From contig VZRN01005892.1 of NCBI GenBank assembly GCA_013397935.1, positions 1,073,459-1,137,458 of the forward strand: a DNA stretch of 64,000 bases. The letters run 5' to 3'. Source of the stretch: Dasyornis broadbenti (lineage: Eukaryota > Chordata > Aves > Passeriformes > Dasyornithidae). Shown here in pieces: positions 10,021 to 23,433 of the stretch. Within the stretch, counting starts at the first letter, position 1; each line of letters starts with the position of its first letter. Below the pieces are notes generated by a model that did not search any database, was not told the origin of the DNA, and saw only the letters and a list, made by a program, of their open reading frames with translations. The position numbers and the translations under genes are program-made.

Positions 10021-13000
10021 TTTATAGATTAAGCATCAGATGTTCAGCACAATGGGTCTGACTGGGGCTGAGGACCTCAGGCAGATCTGGACCCCCCTGA
10101 CTCTGCTTGGCACCACAGTGTGTTCCCTTCTTTGGAGTCCACTCTGTCACTGCACACTGAAGACAGGCCATTATCTTTCTGGGAGCCTCATGGTGGTCTG
10201 TGTGCTTGTCTTCTCACTGCACCTCTCCAGGACAGCACTCAGGCATTTTCAAATGCACTTGGAAACTGGCTGTAAGACAACCTGAATGGATGATACTTTG
10301 CTTGTGTTAACTCAGCAGACACAAAATATTTTAATGCTGATCTCTCCTTTCCTGAGTCCTTTAATGTCAGGTGCTGTAAGGCAGGGCAGGACTTGGCTCC
10401 TAGTGTTAAGTAGGACTCCGTTGTTTGAACTGCAGTCAATAGCAGCTCTGTTCCCGCAACTGTGATGGGGAATGTCATTTAGCGTGAGGTGCCTTGAACT
10501 GCAGCAGCATTTGTTTCCAGTCCCTGGGAGGGCTGCTGGCCAAGTTCAGCAGCAGGTAATCCATGCGCCGGTGGGTATTGCCTGCATCAGAGAGCGTTTC
10601 TGTGCTCTGCAGGACGAGTCAACAGAAGACTGGAAGTGTATTAAATCAATCCAGCTAAACAAAAACCGAGCAATTCCGCATCAGTTGACTGACAGTCACA
10701 CAGGTTTTGACTCAAACCCCATTAACAGGGGAGAAAGCTTTCAATGGCATTCATTTTGGCTTTAGATAAGTCCCACAGAGAGATAACTGGTGCACTATTG
10801 CCATAGGGAAGCTCTGTTTTTAATAATACTAAAAAGGCTGATCCTTTTGTATTGTCAGAGAATGCTGTACTAACATAGATAATGTAGCTTCTCAATGCAT
10901 CCCTTGAAGCCTGATAAGTATTTAATTGCCCTTGTGGAAAAGGGAAGCTGAGGCACAGAGAGTTGGAGTGTTTTGCCCAAATTCATGCAGAGACAGTGAC
11001 AAGCATTGGAGTCAGATAAATTAGATACAGGAAAAACACAGACTTATAGCAGCAAGAATTCAGTGAACAGTGAGGTTTATTTTTATCGATATTGACATTT
11101 TCACAAGAAACAATAGCAGTTCATTGAAGCACAGTGTGCATGAGCCCTGAGTAACCACGTGGCCTTCATGCTATAAATCTTCTCCTTCCTTTTTCCATGC
11201 AGTTTTGTAACATCTTTTGTTACTTTGGAGTTGAATTATTTCCCAGTCCTCTAATTTTAAATGCTATGTTACATTCTTTTGTTCCTGACTTCACCTTCAT
11301 TTTATGGGCCTACTGGGTTGAACTGCAGCATTTTTTACACTCCTTCCTTTAAAAAAATGGCATGAGAAAACGGAATATTGTTTGATTCTAAGTGCTTTCA
11401 ATCTGAGGAAAAGAAAGTACTAAAAATGCAATATTTACAGTGATTTAAATTCCTCACTGGTAAATAGTTTAATTAAACATCTTTGTGCTTTCCTGTGCTC
11501 TAGGCGTGGAAATGTTGCTAATTTGTCCAGAGCAGTTGGTAATCCTTTCAAGTCCTTTTGACACATTGATTTTCTGTAACTTTATTAATACTAAAATTAA
11601 TTAAACAGCTGACCTCAAATCATGCTGATGGTTGTATTTCTTGACTTAGGCATAATTAGCGTTTTTATATGATTTCATAGCTGCAGCCTTTTGTGCTGGT
11701 ATATAAGCTGTCACAAAAATGCAGTATTTTAAATTGTTTTGCCTATGTATGTTCATGCTTATGCATAAACTTAAGCATTAAAAAATAATATTACTGATTT
11801 AATAATCACTCAAGATCCATTAATGAAACTGTCCATCTAAAGAAACATCAAGGACAAGCCGTGTCTCCTGGTCAGTATTTGTCCTGAGCTTCCTTACCGC
11901 TGGATTTCTCCTTGATAAAACAGGACTAAATCAATTTTTATGGCATAAGAATTCTCAATTCCTAAATGTAGCAATTACTACAACCAGTCAGTGAGGAGAG
12001 GGATGGAAAGAGAGCCACCATACTGATTTCTTAGTGAGGCTGTGCTATCTCACAAACATAGAGCAGCTGCAGGATCGATGCCAGTGGCTGGAAGCAAAAA
12101 GCTCTCATGTTTTAGTCATCTGCTTCCACACGAAGTGTGAATGCCTCAAGGAGTGCAACTTGCTTTTGGGAAAGAGTTTACTCAGTCAAGTTCTGATCTT
12201 TTTGGAGATCTAACAGCCAGGGTTTGTCATCTCCTTTGTCCAAACAAGTGAAAAATTTCCCAATCTGTGTTCTGTTTCTAAATACCATTTGTAACAAACT
12301 CTTTGTTCTTCAGACAGAATGGAACTCTGCTACTAAATCAGGGAAGTAACTGAATCACAGAGAAGGGCATCAGGCTCACCACTCCTCAAGGCAGGATGCA
12401 TGGACTCTGAAACATCCTTTGTCTTATCTGTTCTTAAAAAGCCACAAACAATTTCAGTGAGGGAAACACTTTAATCCCCTTTTTGTATGTGCGTCCCCCT
12501 TACTCAACCATTTAGAGAGGTTTGCTTACTGGCTCCTTTAAATCTGCCTTGCCACAGTGTAAGCCTGTCCCCTCTTGTCATATTCTCAATGAATACAGAG
12601 AACACTTTGACCTTTCTGTTTGCACTCCATTTTAATATTTGAAATATCTCCTCATGAGTATGCTTTATTCTTCTCACCTGAAACCTAAAAGCCTATTGTT
12701 AGTTTTGGGGCTGAGCAGTAGAACAATACTCTAAGTGGGTTTTCTTTGTAAACTTCACATTTTCTTTTGAAAAAATTCTGGGTCTTTGCCCCCAGACTTC
12801 TGGTGTTTTGCAGTGTGGGTATCCTGTGTGACCAAAGACTGTGCAGAGTGTGGCACAAACATACGCATTTCTTCCAAAAAAATCCCATACAGAGGAAGAG
12901 GAGCTCATTCACATTGGATCATAGGAGTGCCAGATTCCTGTAACTTCAATTTAAGGAATGGTAGAAATGATCTGGAATGCAATCACTGGACCTCTGGAAA

Positions 13001-14344
13001 GGCCAAGAACTTGCAATATATTTATTTGTATTTGACAAGTGTGTATTTCCTGAAAGGGAGTGTGTCTTGGTGGATGAAAACAGCCTGCTGAGTTAGGAGT
13101 GACGTATCTGTGAAACGTGTAGAACTTTGCTGCTCTGTTATTGTATCTTTGTGTTTGCTGCTGGGATTTATGATTTCCAGAGTGAGGCTTTTACTTATGA
13201 AACAAAGGAGTTCTATAAAGCCTATTAAGCGGAACAGAAAATTTTCCATGAAGTTCATGGTGCTTATGTCTGAGGGGCTTTTCTGACAGTAAGAAATGCG
13301 TGTGACAAAGGCTTTAGCATGTCTCGGGGCTTTTCTCCTTTTTTAAATCTAAATCTGCATTTTATACACAATGAAACAATGTATTAACATTTCTCATTTT
13401 GCTATGATCTCATTTTTATACCTGTGCTGAATATTTCATAGCTGTGTGCATATTGATTGGGAGAAAGCTAATATTTTATTAACATCTATTGATTCTTGAG
13501 TGTCAATTACTGCATACAGGTGATCAAAGGATCACCTTCTGAGCAATCTGAGATACTGAAAAGACCTTAGGACCCTGGTTCAATGATGGGCATCTGTAAT
13601 TTGTTTGAAGTGGCTGGGGTTTGGTGTAAGCAGTGTTTAGAAATGCATTGTAGATCGTCCAACTCCTGCTTTGCTGGTTCTGCATGTTCACAGGTAAGTT
13701 AAAAAATGCTTTTTTCAGCAGAAATATGTTCATTAAGGGGATGGGGCAGAGTGCCTATGGCTCTGAAGGTGTGCAGTGCAATTTGTCTTTTCATGGAGAG
13801 TCTAATTTTGGTTTTGGAGAACCTTTATGTTCTGCCTGTGAGCAAGAATATTGAGATACAGTATGGGTGATATTGCAGGAGAATGTCAGTGAGTCTTTTA
13901 ACTAGATACCCTAGATTCCTAAATTTATTTCTGTATTTCTAAACATTAGTCAATAACCATAAATCTGGTAGTGTTGCCTTTCTGAAATATTTGTGAAATA
14001 ATTTGAAAGGGTGACACTGGCAAGCAGACTTGCTTGGCCCTTCAGAAATACAGCCTTTGGGAATAGCACAGGGATGGGGGGAAAGAGGTGCTTTGATCTA
14101 TTACTTTGTAGTTAATATTTTCATGCTTTCTACTGCAGGCTTTTTGCCTCCCAGTATGAAACCTCCTATTTAGTTACATGATTGCATGTAATAATTGCTC
14201 AAACTGGGGATTTTTATGACTCTCACAGAAATAGCTCTTATTCTTCATTGTCAGAGAAGTGGGACAGAGCTGGGCAAATGAATGACACAGTCTTGCTAAT
14301 TGTGTTCCCATTAGAATAGTCTATTGCAATTTTTATGTGCTTAC
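10021..14344 (+). other. Intronic sequence without recognisable features
   Basis: The first few tens of bases may be a diverged continuation of the CR1 fragment. Beyond that I see no transposon, RNA gene or exon with recognisable homology. Open frames here do not exceed about 100 codons and show no domain signature. Confidence 0.65.
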
Positions 14345-14361
14345 TTTTTTTTTTTTTTTTT
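14345..14361 (+). repeat. Poly-T tract (17 bp)
   Basis: An uninterrupted run of 17 T. No adjoining retroposed sequence is recognisable. Confidence 0.9.
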
Positions 14362-15408
14362 GTCTTTTCAGAGTTTACAAATAAAGTTCATTTTTAGAAA
14401 ATACAGTTCAGGCTGCTAGGCTGAGATAATCAGGTGTTTTGGGGAAGGCTTTCCTGGTATGCCAGATGATAGCAGGAGGGGCCAGAAAACAGGGCTGCCA
14501 AGCAAAGGATAAGGATGTCGATGGGGAGACAGCTTAATGCCCTGTAAGGGAAAAGTACATTTTTCCGTATTTATGTATGAAGAAGAAAAGTTTCTGTGTT
14601 TTCAGGATCCAAGGGATTTGTTTTAGTCTGCTTTATGCTTCTCATAATGGAGGGTTCTATTTCATAAAGTTTAATGAATACAATTTTTGTAATGATGAAC
14701 TATCTACCACCATTTGTCCTCTATGCCAGTTTCTGGCTGGTTTGTTGTTGGCCTTTTGCTTTCAAAATAGCACAAATGTTAAAAGTGGTGTTCTGTGGAA
14801 CACCTGACACAGCACATTCCTCTTCAAACGGTAAATTAAGAATGCGCATATTTAGGCACGCACGCTCCCCAAAGGAGCAGAGGAATCTTCTGATCTTTGG
14901 AGAGTTGGTTTCAGATAGATTCCTTGGTATCTATCCAGTTCTGAACTGCATCCTCTGTTATAATTAGGCCACAAATATGGTTTGCAAGAAAGCGAAGACG
15001 TTCAAAATGTAGTCACATTCTGCCACAAGGTAGAAAGTTACTTTTTGAATGTGCTAGTTCTGTCTGCTCAGTACACTTTTACTTCACTCTGCACACTTTT
15101 AAGAGTCCCACAAATCCTCTCATGTTCATATGAGGGTAGTTAAATGTATGCAAACCACATTCCCTGTTTCTCTGGCTGGCGTGTTAAATCACTTACAAAA
15201 AGCTTTTCATTGATTCAGTCCACACTGAGGAAACTAGATTTATTCCATTCCTCAGAGAAAGTTCAAAATCCACAGGCCAAGGGACTCTTCTCTCTCCAGA
15301 TCTGGGGTCTCTAACTTTAGCAAGATCAAGTAAAGTGTATATGGCAATTGATAATGTAGGTTCCTTTGTGGTTTTTTGTGTTGCTGCTGTTTGGATTGAA
15401 CCACTAGT
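14362..15408 (+). other. Intronic sequence without recognisable features
   Basis: AT-rich intron. No repeat family, exon or structured RNA is seen. Confidence 0.65.
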
Positions 15409-15731
15409 GGGGACACTTCAGGGATGCAGCATCCACAACTTGTCTGGACAACCTGTTCCAGTGCCTCACCACCCTCACAGGAAAGAATTTCTTTCTGATA
15501 CCTGATCTGACCGGCCCTCTTGCAGTTTGAAGCCATTCCCCAGTGTCCTCTCTCTCCATGTCTTAGTCCAAAGTCCCTTCCCAGCTCTCTTACAGCCCCT
15601 TTAGGCACTGGAAGGGACTCTAAGGCCTCCCCAGGGCCTTTTCTTCAGGCTGAACAGCCCAAATTCACTCAGCCTGTCTTCACAGGAGAGGTGCTCCAGC
15701 CCTCTGAGCATCCTTTTACTCAAGTCTTCGT
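15409..15731 (-). mobile_element. CR1 LINE internal fragment lacking its 3' end
   Basis: The plus strand carries the reverse of CR1 3'-region phrases in order: GGGACACTTCAGGGATG, CCTGTTCCAGTGCCTCACCA, CAGGCTGAACAGCCC and GAGGTGCTCCAGCCCT. The first 80 or so bases expected at this side (the TCATAGAATCATAGAAT terminus and GGACCTTAAAGATC segment) are absent. CR1 insertions are normally truncated at the 5' end but keep the 3' end, so a later deletion or rearrangement is likely. Confidence 0.85.
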
Positions 15732-17035
15732 GATAAAGAAAAATGCAAATCCAGTCATGGAGGGGTATCCATCCTTTTGCCTCCTGTGGTGTCTGTATTT
15801 GCGTGGTTCCTAGGTGCCCACACTGCCCTTTCTGTGTCAGTGAAGCATCAGCAGGAGGGAGAGCCTGGAGTGCGAGCTCAGTCTCCTCCTGTGCTACGCC
15901 TGCTGGAATGAATTTGAGTCGTCACACACTGCTGCAGGATCTGCCTCAGCTGGGCTCAGATGAAGGCAGGAAGGCCGACTTCCCATTCTTCCTCCTTCCC
16001 AAACCAAACCGAGTGCAAACATGGTCTTTTAGCAGCTGAACTCACAAAGAACAAATAATTAAAGTGGTGTAAGTTGGAAGACCCCTTGTTGTAGACAGCA
16101 TTCCCGGATACCCTCCTGCCCAAGATCTCTTCAGATAGGAAAGTCCATGGGGTTTTTTTCTTTCAGATAAAATGAATTGCCTTTTTACTAGAACCCGGCA
16201 TCTTGAACTGCAGTTGACCTAGTATTTATTCTCTGTCAGCAAAGTTGGTTGTTTCAGAGAAAACACTGGCCTCCCTGCAACTATAATATATCATAGAAGG
16301 AATCCCTTTCCTTGGTTCCATCTAATGATCATTTTGTGCCCTGAACCATAAGAATCAATAATTTCATAATTAAATTCTAGCTGGCAAGATGATTTGTGCT
16401 ACTCATGTTCATTAAGGGGCTACTATTTTGAATATTATTTGACTTAAATTCAATACTGCCTAAAGTATTTTGTCTGTTAGACCTACTCTGTAAAATGACT
16501 GTTTCTATCTGTCCACCCTGATTTTTTTTTCACCTTTAATTTCACTGAGAGAGCCTTTTCATTAATATTGGGTAAGAGTATTCTACATTCTACTACTCAT
16601 TTTACATACCTTTGTCGTAGCTGCTATTAATTTTCTCATAACTACTGAACAATCATAATCTTTAAAATACTTTTATTCAATTCAAAAGAAAACAAATGGG
16701 ACTTTCCAAGGAAGAAAGTTAAGTAGACACATGAATATTATAGTGATCTTGAAAAAATAATCATTTTTATCACCCTCATGCTCTACAAAGAGGAGGATAA
16801 TTGCTGCTATCTGTTTAAATCCCTCAAATGCTATTTGTTGGTGTAATTGCAATTGGCCACAATACATTGTTTTCAATGTCCTTACATTTTAAGCTTAATA
16901 AAAAAATGTGACTGCTTTAGAGATGATAAAAGTAGAATTGTGTCTGAAAAGGCAGTCAGATTATTATGAAATACCTGATCTAATTAGATTAGGTGAACTT
17001 GCAGTGTTTTAAACCAAACTGTTTGATGCAACAAG
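15732..17035 (+). other. Intronic sequence without recognisable features
   Basis: No named repeat or gene is seen. The open frame crossing 15743-16039 starts just outside the CR1 fragment and has no domain signature. Confidence 0.65.
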
Positions 17036-17258
17036 GAATCTTAGAATAGTTTGGGTTGGAAGGGACCTTAAAGATCATCCAGTTGCACCCGCCCTGCCAT
17101 GGGCAGCGAAACCTTGCACCATCCCAGGCTGCTCAACCTGGCCTTGGACACTCACAGGGATGGGGCAGCCACAGCTTCTCTGGGCACCCTGTGCCAGGGC
17201 CTCCCCACCCTCACAGGGAAGGGTTTGTTCCTAATATCCAGTCTAAATCTACCCTCAG
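17036..17258 (-). mobile_element. CR1 LINE 3' fragment
   Basis: On the plus strand GAATCTTAGAATAGTTTGGG is followed by GGAAGGGACCTTAAAGATCA and the usual CAGGCTGCTCAACCTGGCC and CACCCTCACAGGGAAGG phrases. This is the CR1 3' untranslated end in minus orientation, 5'-truncated to about 220 bp. It is close to consensus, so it is one of the younger-looking copies here. Confidence 0.92.
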
Positions 17259-18101
17259 TTAAAGGAGAATAACAGTCACAGAGTGTTTAACAACCACCAG
17301 CAATAATTAGAGTCCTAAGATGTTTTCATTTGAATCCTTCAAGGTACTTAAAGAGTGTATTGAGTGTCTCAGTATTTTTGTGAATCAGTTACTTTAGTTT
17401 TACAGTAGAGCACAGATAGCACACAAAACGTTATTGCAAGAATTCTTTTCTCTAGTGAATATTTGTGAACTTCTCTCTCTCTTTTTTTTTTTTAATCCTT
17501 TCCTGTCTGTAAGTGTTCACATTATAACCCTTAAACTGCTTGTAACTGCAGTGGGAGGGCAGGAAAGTTTAGTCTTAGTGAAATATCAATTTCAGACACT
17601 CTATTATGATGAATGACATTGCCATTTTTTATGTAGTTTCTTGACATTTGTGATCTGGTGCAGACAATAATGCCTCTGGTTCTCCTCCACTGTTTAAATG
17701 CTATCTCATCTTTTGTAATAACTGGAAAGAATATGAAAAACTTCGTAAGAATTACAGTTTTTCTTGTAGAGATGCATTCTTGCTTTTTTAGTGTTTTTAT
17801 TTAGCATATGAGGCATACACTTACTGGCTTTACTGAAAATACTGTTAAATATGTTCTAGCTAATCTCAATTTTCATTTGAGTTTATTCTTTCTGAGCCTC
17901 AATATTAACTCTATTTTCCTTCAGAACTGAGTTACGTTTGTAACAAATGATGCCTGATGGTTTTTTTAGGTCTTTTTCTTTTATACCTTTTAAACCCCTT
18001 TGCCTTCCTTATACCCTTCACACATATTTCTCATACCCTTTACACATATTTCTTGTACCCTAGTCCCACATACCTATCATTCTTGTAGTCTGACATGTAG
18101 C
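17259..18101 (+). other. Intronic sequence without recognisable features
   Basis: AT-rich intron with a short pyrimidine run near 17475-17495. Close to 18000-18060 the phrase ACACATATTTCT(C/T)(A/G)TACCC occurs twice in quick succession, a minor tandem duplication. Nothing else stands out. Confidence 0.6.
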
Positions 18102-18603
18102 TTAGTTTGGGGGTTCTACCAAGCAAGAAGACGAAACATACCCAGTGAGACGTCAACAGCTCTACACTGTCTCAGAGCTGTAGGCTCCAACCTTGATGGG
18201 CCCCTTTCTCTGGAATGTATTTTGTAAACAAGACTGGAATTTCATTGAGGGGAGGGCTGACCAGGGTACGGGGACTGTTACTCAATCTATCACATTTCTT
18301 ATTGGGGATTTTAGATTGATATGCTAATTTGTGAAGTCCATAAAAACTGTATACTGGGGGTGTTCGGGGGCTTAGCCTGTTCCTGCACCTGTGTGGAGCC
18401 GTGCTCTGAGTTTGCGGCACTTGGATGCGTGGGGGGCCCGGGTGCTTTCCGCCGTATTTCCATCTGTAACGGGCTTTGCTCCAAGGATCCTAGTCAAACC
18501 AAGGTAGATACCCTTTTCTCTGCTACTGCTGTGTCTGCCTCAATGTTTTACCACGGAAAAAGGCATCAGTTCCTGGCAACCACGAAGGGACAAAGGCATT
18601 AGT
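18102..18603 (+). mobile_element. Possible LTR-like element (about 492 bp) with candidate 5-bp flank repeat
   Basis: The block 18107-18598 differs in composition from its surroundings. A CpG- and G-rich segment at about 18345-18500 follows a TATA-like CATAAAAACTGTATACT at about 18340, as in the promoter and R region of an LTR. The five bases TTAGT flank it at 18102-18106 and 18599-18603. The 3' end is CA, but the 5' end reads TTGGGGGTT where TG would be expected. No internal retroviral genes adjoin it. I do not recognise the family. The boundaries and plus orientation are inferred, and a unique CpG-rich intronic block is the alternative. Confidence 0.45.
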
Positions 18604-19041
18604 GTGTTTTTTTGTTTGTTTGCTTTTTTTGGAGAATGTAAAGCTATTAGCATGCTATTGTATTATGTTCCATGTCTTTGTCCTCCTGTATCTTTTCTTA
18701 ATGGCAAGTGAAGCTAGTTTGTATCTTACTCCCCTGCTGATAGAAATCTGAGTTTCCTTCTTTTGTTCATGTGATTCAAGGAATCCCTTCCCACTCCCCT
18801 CCCCAGCACCCCCGCCTTTTTCAGGTTTGGGGTGTTTTTTTCCTTGATTGCTGTTCATCATCTTCTAATTCTGTTACATTTCTGTGCCTGGCCCTGTGCT
18901 TATCATACCAGCGTTGATCTAAGATGTGGTGGTTCCTTCCAGCCTACACAGAAAATGACAAGGCTTGTCCAAGATGAGGTGATAATCCTGCTATACTTAA
19001 TGGCCATCTCTTGATACAAAAAAAATAAAGTGAAAAAAACC
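18604..19041 (+). other. Intronic sequence without recognisable features
   Basis: The interval starts with a T/G-rich stretch (18605-18632). No gene or named repeat is seen. Confidence 0.6.
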
Positions 19042-19065
19042 AATAATAATTGTTATTATTATTAT
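19042..19065 (+). repeat. (TTA/AAT)n microsatellite
   Basis: AATAATAAT followed by TTATTATTATTATA, a short trinucleotide tract with an internal inversion of phase. Confidence 0.8.
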
Positions 19066-21078
19066 ACTGCAGGCTATATTGTGCCTTCTCAAGCAAGAAA
19101 TAGCACTCTGTGAACATCACAGAATAGTAAGTGTTTCCCTTTCAAAGGGTTTTGAAAACCTTGCCATGCAAAGTCACAGGCTGTAATAATGCCAAGTGAG
19201 TATTTCAAAGAGAATAAAATTACAATATGAACCTTCCCCATTAATTGTTCAAGAAAAGAATGAAAAATAGGATCATGAGCTAAGATTGTCACTGTTCTTT
19301 ATGTTAGAAACAAAACATGGAAATTACTTTGGGTCTGGAGCTAGGGATTGGGTCACCCAGTCCAAATGTGCCACTTCCCCATGGGGCCTGGTGAAGTTTC
19401 AGGGAAACACTGAAGTTTAGAAGACACCCTGTTTCCCTGACTCTTCACTGCAGAATGCTCCAGGCTTGTCTCAAGATGTCATCCGTCCATATTAAACACA
19501 CTCCATTTGTGAGACATATTTTCTCTGTATTATGCCGTTGTTATTTCTTCATAGTTTTTGGTGAAAAGGAAGGGAGAGATCTCCCAAAACTCCTTTTCTC
19601 CTTGTATTGCCTCATTGTCACTCCTCCAGCAGGGACCTGCTGAGCTGTGCCGGGCTGTTTCCGAAACCCCACAATTCTTGCTGGAATTCTTACTTTCAAT
19701 TATGAACAGGGCTCGAAACTATACACTGAAACTCAGGCCTCTCACAGGGTTAACTGCACTGAAGTTTTTTTTTTCTGTTTTGTGTGGCCGCTTTCCAAAA
19801 GCTCTTGGAAAACACAGCAGTTGTGCCAGTGTTGGTGCGGTCACTGGTGACAAGACTTGGTGACATGTCATTCCTCTTTCCCGGTGTGAATACCTTTTAG
19901 GATGCCAAACGTGTATCAATTAGAAAAGCTTTTTCTGGCTGAAAAAGATTGCTTTCTTGTTATTACAGGAGTTAAAAGAAACAGTGCTGTATATGTATAA
20001 TTTTTCAGCTGTATGCTCATTTCTGGTGACCTTATCTTGCCTTTTATTAAATATTTGAAATGTGTTTCTGTCCTCTTCATTTTCTGAACTGCATGTGAAT
20101 CCGGTGAGGTGTGCCCCACAAGATGACTTCCTTGGGTTGTAGCAGCATGAGGTATCCCATTGAAATTCAATTTGTGGTTCCAGGCAATTGTTTTGTTCCA
20201 CTAATTTTATTCACCTGGCATCTTTTTCATGCTGTCACCTAGGATGCAGGATCAAATTAGTATCAGAAGAAATCCCTTTTTCTCCTTCCAAATTCAACTA
20301 TTAATATTTAACTATTCAAATTACTATTAATTTTTAACATATTAATTGAATGATCTCTTTCTGTGGCGTTGGAGTGCTTGTGACTGTTGTGCATAAGGAT
20401 CCTGCTTCCGCTGCTGCAAGATGGAGATTAGATGGAGGGCTCCTAGCTGACATCCATCCCATCTGTATGCATGGGAGCTTGTGGCAGGAGCTTTCCTCCA
20501 GGGAATTTATCACCGTCGTGCTGCAGGCTCTGTCTGTGTTCAGGTTTTCTGAGGAATAGTTAAAACTAAAGGCTCCATAGTCTTCTACGGGAAAAGTTAC
20601 TTAATTACTCTAATGCTAATTTAGTGCTGATTTCAGCACTTGTGCAGCATAGCTCAGGGATCTGATGGAAAGACATATTCCTCTTTTACTGTGACAGTAT
20701 TTGCTGTTACTCACAGACATTTGTCATGTGTCAGAGAAGTGACACACGAGACACCGATTGTTAATGATTGTAATTGGTCTGAGCCTCTAAATGGAAGATG
20801 TTAAAAGGACTGAAATTACAGTCTTGATCAAACTATGTGCAAGCCATACTTACATCACTTTCCTCCCTTCCCTTGATTGTGGGACAGGAGCAGGAACCTT
20901 GTCCTTTCTGCTCTGAATAGGGCTGCTCTTCTAGGAAATAGGCAGTGAAGACACAAAATACCTTTGCAGGGGTTAGAGTTAGTACCCAGAGCAGGAATGT
21001 TACTTGATGTGTAAAGTATGCCTTCATTTTTCTCTCTAGTGACAAATGCCAAGTACCCAAGGGCCTGAAGTTTTTGTC
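19066..21078 (+). other. Intronic sequence; AT-rich repeated words near 20.3 kb
   Basis: No gene or named transposon is seen. At 20288-20350 the words ACTATTAAT, AACTATTCAA and ATTAATT recur in a locally AT-rich stretch that contains several TTAAT/ATTAA homeodomain-type words. This may simply reflect composition. Confidence 0.6.
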
Positions 21079-21317
21079 AGGGAAGGTTTACGTTAGATGT
21101 TGAAAAAATGTTCTTCTCTCACAAGGTGGTTGGGCACTGGAACAGGATCCCCAGGGCAGTGGGCACAGCACCAAACCTGACAGAGCTCAAGAAGCATTTG
21201 GACAACACTGTCAGGCACATGGTGTGACTCTTGGGAATGGTGCTGTGCAGGGTCAGGGGTTGGACTTTGATTATTCTTGGGGGTCCCTTCCAAAACAGCA
21301 TATTCTGTGATTCTGTG
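21079..21317 (+). mobile_element. CR1 LINE 3' fragment
   Basis: Plus-strand CR1 3' end: AGGGAAGGTTTACGTTAGATG leads into GTTCTTCTCTCACAAGGTGG and GGCACTGGAACAGGATCCCC, and it ends with the terminal microsatellite ATTCTGTGATTCTGTG at 21302-21317. The copy is 5'-truncated to about 240 bp. The surrounding frames are repeat-derived. Confidence 0.93.
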
Positions 21318-23433
21318 TTTAATTAGTTTGATCTTTTCATTCCATGAAGTTCTGTGAAGGTAATGTCTGGGCATGTACCTCCTGACACCTTCTTCCAAAT
21401 AATTTTACGATTGTCTTTCTGATGCTTAACCTGTGACAGTAAGTTTACATCTATCACGTTCCCAATGGGCTTTTATCAGACTTGTTTCAACCATTCCTTG
21501 TTTGTGATTATCAGCAGCCCTTTTCAGGTTTTCTCTGGATTGTTTTATAGTGGTGGTACATGCAAGCTAGCCCTGAAATGTCAGTGGTGCTCCAGCATGT
21601 CATAATGTTTACCTGTCACCCAATAGTGAAAAATGTTAGGTTTCTCTTGGATCCCAATCTTTTGTTTCAAATGGTTCAAATATTCCAAATTCAGTCTCTT
21701 TCCCATTCTTGTCTCTTGGTAAACAATTTCATTATATTAGATGAGCTTTACACTGACACAACACCTTTCTGACCATTTCTTTACAAAAGTATCTCAGTCA
21801 CCAAGTCATATAGTCGGTTAATGAGGGGGGGGGTGGAATTCAGATTGTGCCAGATGCTCCCACCCCTAAATTGTGCTTTCTCATTTGAGCATGTTCTACA
21901 GGAAGATCTGTGCTCAGTTTAGCTAACAGCATCATTGGTCCCTTTTCTGAACTGGAATGCTCTGTATAATGCTGCTTTTCTTCCCTGGAATGCGTGCTGG
22001 AATTAAATTTTAAGCAGTATACTACCATGTGATCTGCATAGGTACACGTGTTTTGTGGAGGTTGTTTCTTGTGAACATGAAAATTGTTCTTTCCAAGTTT
22101 ACCCTTACTTGATTCTCATTTCTCATATTCTCTGTTATTTGACGTACATCACATTTTCTGGAGAAACATTCTACCCCTCCTCCTGAGGTTTAATGCTTCC
22201 TTTATGATTTGTGGTCACTTAGCCCCAGTTTCTCACTGTATGACTATATATGAATTTGTCTTGTCAGTATTGGGTACCTAAGCCCAGAACTTCAATGTCC
22301 CTTCCTCTGCAATTTGATTTTTGCAGACGTTCCTCACACCTGGCGTTGTGCTTTCTTCCTTATATATCTCATGCTTTGCCAAAGGCCAAATGCAATGTCC
22401 TAGTACTGTCCTGTCCTATCCTAGGCCAGCCCAGCTGAGAGATTTCGGGTAGCACTCTCTGAGTCAGTAGCACAGAAAAGGGAGCCTGGAAGTGAATTTG
22501 ACTTCATGCCCTGGGAGCTCCTGCTCTGAATCTCCAGTGTATTTCTGCAGTGCTTTCTGTGGTGTTTGATGATTTTAGGTTCTTCGAATTACTACCTCTG
22601 TGTCCCCAAAATTATGTTCTAAGTTTTTTGGAGAAAATACTCCCATCTTTCATCATCATCAGTTCTCTTGTAAAATCCTGTGCTTAAATCCACTTTTTTG
22701 GTTGGACTGTGATTATCCTTTGGTAAGTTAGTTGTGAAAGCCTGTCCAGTGTATTGTATATAAATTCTGTTTGATCCCTCTTTTGTCTTAGCAGTGGGAC
22801 TTTCACACTGTGCACTGTTTTGCTGATAGAAGGTAGAGTTGCAGCCGAAGGAGCTCAGGTTGTGATCTTGTCAGATTTCATAAGACAAGTATGGCCTATT
22901 GTGATCACTATTGTGGTAGAATGTCTCCAGGGAAAAATACAGATGCCCTAGGAAATGATGATGCACTGGTTTCCATTTCTGCTTTCAAATAAAAATTGAT
23001 TCTGTGAGTTGAGAGTAAATATATGATGCTGAATTTGCACATCTTGAGGGGTAAAGCAATTTGATCACTTCCTTCCATGTAAAAGTTCCGTAGTATTTCC
23101 ATGAGGCTAAAGGAGTTAACCGAAGACTTGCATGCAGGTGTGACATAAAGAACTGGAATTCCTTTTTTTTCTTCTTTGCTCTTTAAAAGAATAATTTAAA
23201 AAGTGCTGAGAACCCATTTATCCAGTTAAACACATTGGGGGAAGTTAGATTTTCATCACTCTGAGAGAATAAACCATTTAGTAATTTAGATGCCTAAATA
23301 GCTAAAAGTAATTTTTCCAACATCCATTTTCAAAAATGTCAGTCAGCACTCACTGCCTTTCTTGGGGGAGTTACAACCAGGGGGTGTTTCTGTCAGATTC
23401 ATGGATTTTCCTGCAATATGATGTTTGTTTACC
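21318..23433 (+). other. Intronic sequence without recognisable features
   Basis: It contains a short G-run near 21823-21833. No gene, structured RNA or named repeat is seen. Confidence 0.65.
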
